Positions 27,274-34,657 of a stretch of DNA of 53,941 bases are shown piece by piece; positions within the stretch are counted from its first letter, which is position 1; the number at the start of each line of letters is the position of its first letter. The DNA comes from Myxococcales bacterium (GTDB lineage: Bacteria; Myxococcota_A; Polyangia; Polyangiales; Polyangiaceae): contig PMCK01000589.1 in assembly GCA_003154095.1 (NCBI GenBank), forward strand, positions 11,568 to 65,508, read 5' to 3'. The notes under the pieces are model-generated. The model ran no database searches. It saw only the letters and a list, made by a program, of their open reading frames with translations, and had not been told where the DNA came from. The position numbers were made by a program, and so were the translations under genes.

Positions 27274-28380
27274 CTACGCGGCGAGAATGTCAGCAACGCG
27301 GTCACCGCATGACCCAACGTCGTAACCCAACGACGAAAGCTCGCGACGTAGCGGCGCAGCCGTCATGACGTCGAACAGGCGAGCCATGCGAGGATCGTTG
27401 AGCTCGTCGAGGGGAACTACGAGATCGTAGCGTTCCTCGGCAATGGGTACGAAGGTGAGACCAAACACAAGTGCCGCATCGCGAGTCGCAATGCCCACGT
27501 CGGCGGCTCCGATGCTGACCGCATGAGCCACTTCCAGGTGCCCCGACACTTGAATTGCTGCGTCGCGAGCAATATCGACGGATAGCCCAGCTCGCTTGAG
27601 TTCTCGATCCAGCAATCTTCTAGCGCCTGAGCCGGGTTCTCTGGAAACTACGCGCAGGCCCTTCTTTCCAAGGTGCGACGCCTGGGATACTCCCATTGGA
27701 TTGCCGCGGGCGACAACGAGGCCAGCTTCCCAACGCGCAAAAGTAATAAGGGCAACTGCGCGTTTCGGGCTGTGCCGACGCACATCGGGAACATTCGACT
27801 CCCCAGTTTTTAGGTCCACGAGGTGAACCCCCGCTACATGGGTCTGATGCTGACTGAGCGCTTCGAGCGCCTTCATGCTGGAACGTCCTAACCAAAGGAA
27901 ACGTCCTGGTCCGGAGTGAGCGTTGAGCCTATCGGCGAGTAGCCCGAGGGCTGGGGCGCAACCCATGATGACAACGTTTTGTCGCAACTCGGAATCTGGA
28001 CGAAGTTGCTCGACTTCGACTTTACCACTCTTGGTCTTCGCGACCAGTGCGTCTGCTGACCGAGCAATGCCTTCGCGGTCGAGCGAATAGGACAGCCATC
28101 GTCCTGAAATATGAGCGAGTGCAACACGACCCGCGTTGGCTTCAGTCACCGCCTCTGTCATGAGCCGAGCATCGACCGTCGTTGCTCCAAATAGAGACTC
28201 GACAGGACAATCGAGTGCTCTCGCGATGCGCAAAGCGACATCAACGGCGGGAATGGCCCGCCCGGCTTCGATAGCGTGTACACTTTGTCGGGTAAGGCCG
28301 ATAGTTGCAGCTAGTGTCACTTGCGAGAGGCCACGCGCTTCGCGCAGCTCACGCACACGGTTTGACCCTGCGTCTGCCAT
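27274..28380 (-). CDS. HTH-type regulator with C-terminal substrate-binding (molybdate-type) domain
   Basis: A 368-residue one-component regulator. Residues 8-62 are an XRE-like helix-turn-helix (RELREARGLSQVTLAATIGLTRQSVHAIEAGRAIP). Residues about 85-350 form a PBP-like domain of the kind fused to DNA-binding domains in molybdate-sensing regulators, with VVSREPGSGARRLLDRELKRAG as the typical phosphate/oxyanion-type loop. It lies first in the operon, 25 bases before the PstS-like lipoprotein, so it probably senses cytoplasmic molybdate or a related anion and controls its own operon. A 26-bp element about 100 bases upstream is a candidate operator. Confidence 0.82.
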   Translation of the reverse strand: MADAGSNRVRELREARGLSQVTLAATIGLTRQSVHAIEAGRAIPAVDVALRIARALDCPVESLFGATTVDARLMTEAVTEANAGRVALAHISGRWLSYSLDREGIARSADALVAKTKSGKVEVEQLRPDSELRQNVVIMGCAPALGLLADRLNAHSGPGRFLWLGRSSMKALEALSQHQTHVAGVHLVDLKTGESNVPDVRRHSPKRAVALITFARWEAGLVVARGNPMGVSQASHLGKKGLRVVSREPGSGARRLLDRELKRAGLSVDIARDAAIQVSGHLEVAHAVSIGAADVGIATRDAALVFGLTFVPIAEERYDLVVPLDELNDPRMARLFDVMTAAPLRRELSSLGYDVGSCGDRVADILAA

Positions 28381-28759
28381 ATCGGGAATCCTCGACGTTG
28401 TTGAATTGATGGTGGGATATCACCGGGAAGCGCGACACTGAATAGCGGCCGCGTCTCGCGACGAACGACACGTAGGACTTACATCATGTATAGGCAACAC
28501 GCCACGAGAAATATGTACAAAGGCGAACTAAGTCTCTGCAGCGTCATCGCCGTTTCGATGATGTTTCGAATGAGTGTATCCGGCTATTGCTTCCTGTGTC
28601 GTGCTCGTTGACTTGCGTGATTCGCTTCACTGACACTCCATCTTCAAGTATTCTGCAATACGCCTGTTAGCGCCGTTCGGAATGGAATCCATTTGTTGGC
28701 ATCTAACAGGGTGTCATTCTGGCACCTGAACAGCATTGATTGAATTTGCGATCGCCGCA
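28381..28759. other. promoter region of the extended mod operon
   Basis: About 380 bases between the 3' end of the cytochrome peroxidase fusion gene and the start of the HTH regulator; both are on the minus strand. It holds the shared element described separately (28479-28504). A GG-N10-GC pattern at 28721 points away from any gene and is probably chance. No small gene or RNA is recognised. Confidence 0.45.
28479..28504 (-). promoter_or_regulatory. candidate operator/promoter element shared with 31802-31827
   Basis: Plus-strand reading TTACATCATGT, eight variable bases, then CACGCCA. The 11-base part contains the near-perfect dyad TACAT-C-ATGTA (28480-28490). The same arrangement, ungapped, occurs upstream of the propeller-lipoprotein operon at 31802. 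It lies about 100 bases upstream of the regulator start, and on the minus strand it includes TATACAT, which could serve as a -10 hexamer. Likely the binding site of the HTH/PBP regulator or a shared alternative promoter. Confidence 0.5.
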
Positions 28760-30556
28760 TCACTGCGGAGGGTTGACCATGTCGAGCCGTAGAACATTCA
28801 GGAAATCAATGATTGCGGGTTCAAGTGCGGCGTCGAATGGTGGCAGGAATCGCTCGGCATCTCCCACCGTCAGCGTGCTGTCGGCGGGAAGCCCTGCGGT
28901 TCGATGGGCGTCGATCACGGATGTGAGACCACCGTAGGTTCCGCCATGACCATAGGGAAGCGTGAAAGCGACGCCTCTTAGATCCGACGTTTCAAATGCG
29001 CCAACAAGATTGGGCGTAGCGACGGGGTTCGGAGGCAAAGTTGTAGGCACAGAATCACTGTACTTGCCTGTTCGTCGGAACTCGCTGGCAATTAGGAATG
29101 CAATACCATCAGAGCGACCAGGATCTGCAGTCTTGTCGGGTCTCCCGGTTGGGAATCTCAGGTTGTGAAACGAATCATCCGCAAGGCGGGGCCCGTAATG
29201 ACACTGAGCGCATCCTGCCGAGAAGTACGCAAGAAGGCCATCCTTCTGCCGCGCCGTGAGTGCGCTGAGGTCGCCATTCGCATAGGAATCCAGGGGACTT
29301 TCCATCACGCGGAGACTTCTCAAGTAGGCCGCGACGGATTTGCCCATGTTCACCAATACGCGCGTGACGGCGTCCTGGTCGGCAGCCGCCATTGAATCCC
29401 ACTCTGGGGTTCCGGGCATACCTGCAGGTGGGAAGCGGGTTGTGTCGTCGAGCGGTGGCATGGGGCCGAAGATGGCCTCGTATTCAGAGCGATAGCTCGT
29501 GAAAATGGCATGTGCCGCAAACAGTCGCGAAGAAGCATACTCGAAATCAAGTTCGACGGGGAGGACCGAGAGCATCCAGAGCGAATCGGCAACACCTGCC
29601 CAAGACAGCCACTTGCGATAACCCGCGAGCACGATGCTCGGCACGTTGCGAGTACCGAACTTTGCGCCCTCGGGCGGCACCTCTTTACCGTCTGTCAGGA
29701 GCAGGGCTGGATTGTGACAGCTGCGACAGCTTACCTGCTGCGGCGAGAATTTGGGCGTCTCAAAGAACGTGAGACCAAGTGCTGCCGCGTTCGGATCGTC
29801 CGCCACATGGTTGGTTGGATCAGGTGGTGGCGGTTGATTGAGGCGCATGGCCGCAATCATGTCCCATTGGTCGCGCGTAAAGCGGTCGTCGTACTTCACG
29901 GATGGCTCCGCTGAAGGTGGAGTCTTTCCATCGAGTTGCGCCAACACCTGCCGAAACGCTGCGGTGACGTCGTCAGGCGCTGGGTTCGACAGCGCAAGCA
30001 TCGGTCTTAGGTTCCGTGCATCCACTATTAGGTACAATGGCAACGCTGGATGCGGGTCAAAGAACGGCGCAAGAGTAAACGTTGGATCGGCAAGTACTGG
30101 GATCTGTCCATCGCCGTGGGCTCCATACGACGGGAGATCGCTGCTCGATGCGAGCTGGTTGTTGTCATTGGCAAGTAGCAAATCGACGAGTTGAACCCGG
30201 AAAGCGACATCCGCCGCGAGAAGTTCCGAAGTATTGTCGGAGTGCCAGCGGCAGGTGCCACACCAACCAGCGACCGTGCGCAGCACCAGGAGACTTGGAT
30301 TCGATGAACACGAAGTCGCAAAGGACTGAAGCGAAATGTTTCCGTCTTCTGCAGTAAACTCGAGATTGGGAAGCGATGAACCAAACGAAAGTGTGGCCCC
30401 AGCGTCGAGCGCCGCAGAATTACATTCGCCCCCAGCATCGGAGGAAACGCTGGGTTGGGGAGCCGACCCGCTATTGGAGCAGGATGCAACTGCTAAGAAC
30501 AACGGAAATAGACTCGCGAGGGCTAGAACCCTGAAAAGGTCGCAACGGATTTTCAC
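28760..30556 (-). CDS. lipoprotein fusion: thioredoxin-like domain plus di-haem cytochrome c peroxidase/MauG
   Basis: A 598-residue exported lipoprotein (lipobox AVASC, Cys 26). Residues about 58-215 form a thioredoxin-like domain with the redox motif WCGTC (98-102). The remainder is a di-haem cytochrome c peroxidase/MauG-type domain with haem-binding CRSCH (about 276) and CAQCH (about 447) and the usual GTRNVPSI segment. Such enzymes reduce peroxide or modify proteins at the cell envelope; fusion to thioredoxin suggests thiol redox coupling. It is 9 bases downstream of the propeller lipoprotein gene, so the two are cotranscribed. Confidence 0.85.
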   Translation of the reverse strand: MKIRCDLFRVLALASLFPLFLAVASCSNSGSAPQPSVSSDAGGECNSAALDAGATLSFGSSLPNLEFTAEDGNISLQSFATSCSSNPSLLVLRTVAGWCGTCRWHSDNTSELLAADVAFRVQLVDLLLANDNNQLASSSDLPSYGAHGDGQIPVLADPTFTLAPFFDPHPALPLYLIVDARNLRPMLALSNPAPDDVTAAFRQVLAQLDGKTPPSAEPSVKYDDRFTRDQWDMIAAMRLNQPPPPDPTNHVADDPNAAALGLTFFETPKFSPQQVSCRSCHNPALLLTDGKEVPPEGAKFGTRNVPSIVLAGYRKWLSWAGVADSLWMLSVLPVELDFEYASSRLFAAHAIFTSYRSEYEAIFGPMPPLDDTTRFPPAGMPGTPEWDSMAAADQDAVTRVLVNMGKSVAAYLRSLRVMESPLDSYANGDLSALTARQKDGLLAYFSAGCAQCHYGPRLADDSFHNLRFPTGRPDKTADPGRSDGIAFLIASEFRRTGKYSDSVPTTLPPNPVATPNLVGAFETSDLRGVAFTLPYGHGGTYGGLTSVIDAHRTAGLPADSTLTVGDAERFLPPFDAALEPAIIDFLNVLRLDMVNPPQ

Positions 30557-30565
30557 GATGACACC

Positions 30566-31579
30566 TTACGGAACGGGGAAAATGTGAATACCGTTCAGCA
30601 GTGTGCTGCTGTCCGCAACAAAGAGGCGTCGGTGGACGGCGTCATAGGCGCAGCCGCTTGGCTTGCCAACAACTGGATCACTTCTAAAGAGTGCCACCGT
30701 TCCGTCAGGTTCTATTTTGCGAACTGATATGGGGTCTGTGGAGTTCGCTGCTGCTTGGAACTGCCCCGAGAAGATGACGCCACTTGGTCCCGCACAAATT
30801 TGGTCCGGTACCGGGAATGTTGCAAGGACAGTATAACCGCCTGCATCAGGCACCGGGCCATCCAGAGGCAGCACGTAGATGCTGCTGTTGCCTTGGTCCG
30901 ACACATAGATCTTCCCATTGGCTACAAGTACGCCAACGATCTTGGCGAAACCTGTAGCGTAGTCCGTCTCTCCAGTCTGCAAATCAACCTTCGTTACAGA
31001 ACCCGCCATAGCTCCGCCGGGAGTGCCAGCAAAATAGCTCCCATAGAGCTTGTCCCCTGGTGCAAGGCCTAGCCCAAGGTGGTGCCGCGCGGGATCTACT
31101 CCAGGGACCAGCCCAGTATCGCCATTTGAAGTAATATATGCAATCGCTGCGTACGCGCCTCTTGGTGATCCAAAACGCGCAACGACAACCGTCCCGTCGC
31201 GCTGCCGCACGAGCTGACCCACCAACGTGGCCCCTGCATCGAGCTCTCCAGCGGTCGGTTCGGTGGCTTCGTATTTTGAAAGGCCAGCAGAGTCCGTCCA
31301 AGTCCACACTTGATTGTTCTGGTTGTCCGCGATGTAGAGAGTCGAAGTGGCTTCGTCCCACCAAAGGCTTGCAGGCTGTCCCTCAGTCATCGGGATGAAC
31401 TTGTCCAAAGAGGCATCAGGTGTTGCATCCTGGGTTCCCGAATCTCGAACGGTCACGCTGGCATCCTGCAGTGGCACGACGCTCGTTTTCCCGCCTGAAC
31501 TGCAGGCAGTTAGCGCCAGAACGGAACCAAGAATAGGCCCGGGAAGATTCCGTAGAGCGGTGGGGAAGTTGTTTCTCAT
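30566..31579 (-). CDS. predicted lipoprotein with beta-propeller (SMP-30/NHL-like) fold
   Basis: A 337-residue lipoprotein from the ATG at 31579, chosen because the signal (LGSVLALTAC, Cys about 25) follows directly; the open frame continues upstream without protein-like sequence. The mature part has repeated segments (SLWWDEATSTLYIADNQNNQ, ANGKIYVSDQGNSSIYVLPL, DAVHRRLFVADSSTLL) typical of six-bladed propellers. It heads a two-gene operon with the thioredoxin-peroxidase fusion. A scaffold or substrate-binding role is likely; no catalytic residues can be named. Confidence 0.75.
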   Translation of the reverse strand: MRNNFPTALRNLPGPILGSVLALTACSSGGKTSVVPLQDASVTVRDSGTQDATPDASLDKFIPMTEGQPASLWWDEATSTLYIADNQNNQVWTWTDSAGLSKYEATEPTAGELDAGATLVGQLVRQRDGTVVVARFGSPRGAYAAIAYITSNGDTGLVPGVDPARHHLGLGLAPGDKLYGSYFAGTPGGAMAGSVTKVDLQTGETDYATGFAKIVGVLVANGKIYVSDQGNSSIYVLPLDGPVPDAGGYTVLATFPVPDQICAGPSGVIFSGQFQAAANSTDPISVRKIEPDGTVALFRSDPVVGKPSGCAYDAVHRRLFVADSSTLLNGIHIFPVP

Positions 31580-32003
31580 ATGAATAGACCTCGTTGTCTG
31601 ATGCGAGCATGCAAACGGACCACCAAATGCAACCGTAACCAACAGCAACAGTTGCTCACATTCTCCCGAGTGACAGCTCCACGAATGCACTCTCGTGGTG
31701 CGGCAAAGGGAAAAATCATCCCACACGTGTGTGAGATCAGGAAACAACGAATGATACAAGAATGTCTTGTAAATTCGCTTCGGGCGAGTGACAGGTTCGA
31801 TTTACATCATGTTATGTTTGCACGCCATACGAAAAGTGAGCAGAGCGGAACTACGTCCGAGCAGAGTCGTTGCGATTGCGTCGATGTTTCGTGGGCGCAG
31901 CCGACAATTGACTCGCCTGCCAAACGCCGTTGCGTTACCTGGCGCATGTGATTGCGAGACCGATTGGAAACATTACATCGAATAACAGATTGTGAAGTCA
32001 CTC
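31580..32003. other. divergent promoter region between the propeller lipoprotein and nifS
   Basis: About 420 bases. It contains the shared element at 31802-31827. A sigma54-like TGGCGC-TTGC string near 31940 has 11 instead of 10 bases between GG and GC and so does not fit. No GTWC-N6-GWAC site is seen here, unlike the other nitrogenase-related operons, so nifS may be controlled differently. Confidence 0.4.
31802..31827 (-). promoter_or_regulatory. candidate operator/promoter element shared with 28479-28504
   Basis: TTACATCATGT, eight variable bases, CACGCCA, in the same orientation relative to its gene as the copy at 28479. It lies about 220 bases upstream of the propeller lipoprotein start (minus strand). 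The ungapped match over 18 positions separated by a fixed 8-base gap suggests recognition by the same protein, probably the HTH/PBP regulator of the mod operon. Confidence 0.45.
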
Positions 32004-33179
32004 ATGAGCCCAATCTATGTCGATCATTTTGCGACGACGCCACTAGATCAGCGAGTGTTCGATGCCATGCGCCCGTACTTCCAACAGGACTTTGGCAACC
32101 CAGCGAACGACGGCCACCACTTCGGTCAAATAGCCCGAGAAGCCGTGGAGGAAGCGCGAGATACGGTTCGTCACGCAGTTGGCAGCCCGAGCAATAGTCC
32201 CGTGATTTTCACTTCAGGCGCAACCGAAAGTAACAACTTGGTGTTCCGAGGGCTAGCCGAACGCCAAAAACATCGGCGACGTCACGTTGTTGTCTCATCA
32301 ATCGAGCATAAGTCCGTTCTAGCGCCAGTTCGTTGGCTTACACAGAACGGATATGCCGCCACTCTTGTCCCGGTGGCCCAGACAGGGGTCATAAACTCGG
32401 ATGAAATAATCAGTGCTCTCACGGACGATACGTTACTCGTCAGTGTGATGGCGGCTAATAACGAAGTTGGCACGATTCAACCCTTGGAAGCCATCGGGCA
32501 AGCAACTCGGAGTCGCGGGATCCTGCTGCATAGTGATGCTACCCAAGGTGTGGGCAAGGTTCCGATTGACATGGCGAGACTCGGAATCGATCTCTTATCT
32601 TTTTCTGCCCACAAGATCTACGGACCCAAAGGATCAGGTGCATTGTGCGTCGCCGCCGCCAGCACTGCCGCTGAGCTCGCCCCGCAGATGTTGGGAGGCG
32701 GACAGGAGAACGAAATGCGCTCAGGTACATTAAACGTGCCAGGCATTGTGGGCCTCGCCCGCGCTATTGAATTGATGCAGGAACTTACTCCTATTGAGCA
32801 GGTAAGAATTCGGGCATTGCGCGATGCGCTGCTTTCTGGCCTCCAGAAATCAATTGAAGGCGTACAAATCAACGGCAATCTAGATTGTGCAGTGCCAGGA
32901 GCCCTAAACGTATCGATTGATGGCGTGCGCAGCACCGCGTTGTTGGCCCGAATCCGCGATATTGGGGTGTCTGGCGCCGCAGCCTGCGGGGGAAAATCAG
33001 CTACGAGCCACGTCCTTGCAGCGATGGGGCTCAATCGCAGCCGCATTGGATCAGCTCTGCGCTTTGGGATTGGGCGCTTCAATACGCCAGAAGACGTGGA
33101 TTCGGTCATCGACCAGATTGTCACAGCAGTAGGTTGGATTCGGAACCAACCGCAATTTGGAGTGGAGATACAAGCATGA
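32004..33179 (+). CDS. nifS: cysteine desulfurase (NifS/IscS family)
   Basis: A 391-residue PLP enzyme that takes sulfur from cysteine for Fe-S cluster and nitrogenase cofactor assembly. The start at 32004 gives MSPIYVDHFATTPLD, matching the family N-terminus; a GTG at 31992 is an alternative. Visible are the TSGATESNN cofactor loop (70-78), SSIEHKS around 98-104, the PLP lysine in SFSAHKIYG (Lys 204) and the catalytic cysteine in SGAAACGGKS (Cys 328). The sequence around the cysteine differs from the common SGSACTS. It overlaps the NifX-family gene by ATGA, so sulfur supply and cofactor handling are linked. Confidence 0.88.
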   Translation: MSPIYVDHFATTPLDQRVFDAMRPYFQQDFGNPANDGHHFGQIAREAVEEARDTVRHAVGSPSNSPVIFTSGATESNNLVFRGLAERQKHRRRHVVVSSIEHKSVLAPVRWLTQNGYAATLVPVAQTGVINSDEIISALTDDTLLVSVMAANNEVGTIQPLEAIGQATRSRGILLHSDATQGVGKVPIDMARLGIDLLSFSAHKIYGPKGSGALCVAAASTAAELAPQMLGGGQENEMRSGTLNVPGIVGLARAIELMQELTPIEQVRIRALRDALLSGLQKSIEGVQINGNLDCAVPGALNVSIDGVRSTALLARIRDIGVSGAAACGGKSATSHVLAAMGLNRSRIGSALRFGIGRFNTPEDVDSVIDQIVTAVGWIRNQPQFGVEIQA

Positions 33180-33532
33180 GTCCAACACTTCGTATTGCCG
33201 TTAGCTCGAGTGATGGTCGAATGGTGGATGAACATTTCGGCGCGACCGTGCAATTCGTAATCCTGGACGTTCAACCTGACACGGTGCGGTTCGTGGAGAA
33301 CCGAGTCAATGAACCTTCCTGCCAAGCGGGTGGCCATAGCGGCGGCGCGTCGGCAAGGAGCGTTGCCTTAATTTCAGATTGTCAGGTCTTGTTCACCGTG
33401 CGCGCCGGTCCGCCCGTACTCGCACGCTTGGCCGCGCAAGGCATTGAGGTTCACCAGACATCAACGTCAATTGCGGAAGCGATTGAGACACTCCGCAACG
33501 CTCGGGTGGATTCTGGCGGGGTCTCTAATTAG
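33176..33532 (+). CDS. NifX/NafY-family (dinitrogenase cofactor-binding) protein
   Basis: A 118-residue single-domain protein of the DiNase-FeMo-co family: LRIAVSSSDGRMVDEHFGATVQFVILDV at the N-terminus, with the HFG motif, and DCQVLFTVRAGPPVLARLAAQGIEV in the middle. Family members (NifX, NafY, the NifB C-terminus) bind cofactor precursors such as NifB-co. It overlaps nifS by four bases. It is one of four members of this family in the window. Its stop overlaps that of the convergent binding-protein gene by four bases. Confidence 0.85.
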   Translation: MSPTLRIAVSSSDGRMVDEHFGATVQFVILDVQPDTVRFVENRVNEPSCQAGGHSGGASARSVALISDCQVLFTVRAGPPVLARLAAQGIEVHQTSTSIAEAIETLRNARVDSGGVSN

Positions 33533-34608
33533 TTATACCGAGTGACCATGCGGGTACCGTCCATAGAGCGCCCGGCGAGAAGACTCACGATGGAATGATC
33601 GCCAAGCGTCACACCGTAAAACTTCGAGTAATACTCGCGGACTTTCGATGGTAAGTCCAGATCGGCGAAGAGTTCCGGATGCACCGTCTTAGCAACCCAA
33701 AGCATCAATAGTACCGATTCGGGGCCGCCGTCCCAAAAGAATACGCCGGCTGGCATTGGATATACTTCGTGATTCCTAACTGCGCGTAGTGTGCGAAAAC
33801 GCGGATCCTTGAGGAGTAAGTCGACCGAATAGAGGCGTCCAACGAAGACCACCTCCGGATCCCACATAATGAGTTGTTCGGCTGATATCGATCCGCGACC
33901 TTCCACTCGCGCACGACCCGTCACCATATCCGCCCCAGCGAATTGCGTATACCAATAAGTGCAGGTTCTACGGCCATGGCTCGAGAGCGCATCGGGACCG
34001 CGGAGATAATACGCGCTCGGTCGTCTTTGCTGAGAAAGTGCTCGCGTTCGCGATGTCACGTATCGGACTTGCTCATCGACATAGCTTGCCCACAGGGTTG
34101 CTCGCTGCATCGCCCGAGCTCCGAGTACCTTGCCGTAGAGCAGAAGGCTCTCTTTTTGACCCGCGAGAAAGCTCTCGGCGCTGACGGCATCGCGCGTCGT
34201 CGATTGACTCACGAACGCCGCAACGCCTGCGCGTTGATAGCATTCCAATGCACGCGGATCCGGGTAGACGAAAGCAACGTCAATGCGGTCGGCAAGCATC
34301 CGCTCAAGTGTCGGCTGTTCGAATCGAGTAATCGCCCGCACATGAGGGTCCAAATTCATCCAGGGGGTGTTCGTGTCTCGCATTTGGACGATCCGAGACG
34401 ACTCGCCCAGGGTCAGCATCGACTCAAAACACAGAATATCATCACAACTCACGCGGTGCGGCCGGTCCGAGACGCATACACTACGGTGCTGGCGATCAGT
34501 AAAACAACGTGACCTGTCCAGACTTCGCTCACCGTGCGTGTGGGAACACGCCAAAAGCCAAAATGCGACGAGTGAGACAGGGAAGCGCCGCAATTGCAGT
34601 TGGTTCAT
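33529..34608 (-). CDS. metallophore/Fe-type ABC substrate-binding lipoprotein (FecB/FepB-like)
   Basis: A binding protein of the TroA/FepB group, about 359 residues from the ATG at 34608 (AGGT eight bases upstream; the longer frame begins at a TTG at 34626). Signal and lipobox are VAFWLLAC (Cys about 20). Family features: PHVRAITRFEQPTLERMLADRIDVAFV, then a helical-backbone linker, AYYLRGPDALSSHG, and FAGADMVTGRARVEGRGSISAEQLIMWDPEVVFVG. It follows the TonB receptor gene by 49 bases. No permease or ATPase is adjacent, but a FecCD permease and FecE ATPase of this type sit at 46821-48757 behind vnfDGK. Confidence 0.82.
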   Translation of the reverse strand: MNQLQLRRFPVSLVAFWLLACSHTHGERSLDRSRCFTDRQHRSVCVSDRPHRVSCDDILCFESMLTLGESSRIVQMRDTNTPWMNLDPHVRAITRFEQPTLERMLADRIDVAFVYPDPRALECYQRAGVAAFVSQSTTRDAVSAESFLAGQKESLLLYGKVLGARAMQRATLWASYVDEQVRYVTSRTRALSQQRRPSAYYLRGPDALSSHGRRTCTYWYTQFAGADMVTGRARVEGRGSISAEQLIMWDPEVVFVGRLYSVDLLLKDPRFRTLRAVRNHEVYPMPAGVFFWDGGPESVLLMLWVAKTVHPELFADLDLPSKVREYYSKFYGVTLGDHSIVSLLAGRSMDGTRMVTRYN

Positions 34609-34657
34609 TTCAATCGACCTATGCAAAGGTTATCCCTCGCTTCCGGCACGCCTCCGC

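Noticed and set aside
28719-28736. TGGCACC-like sigma54 promoter on the plus strand
   Set aside because: GG-N10-GC spacing fits, but the -12 box is poor (AGC) and it points into the 3' end of a minus-strand gene with no plus gene downstream; probably chance.
31939-31957. Sigma54 promoter for nifS
   Set aside because: TGGCGC and TTGC are present, but with 11 bases between GG and GC instead of 10.
32618-33337. 239-codon minus-strand frame opposite nifS
   Set aside because: Arg/Ser/Pro-rich antisense frame over a well-supported PLP enzyme.
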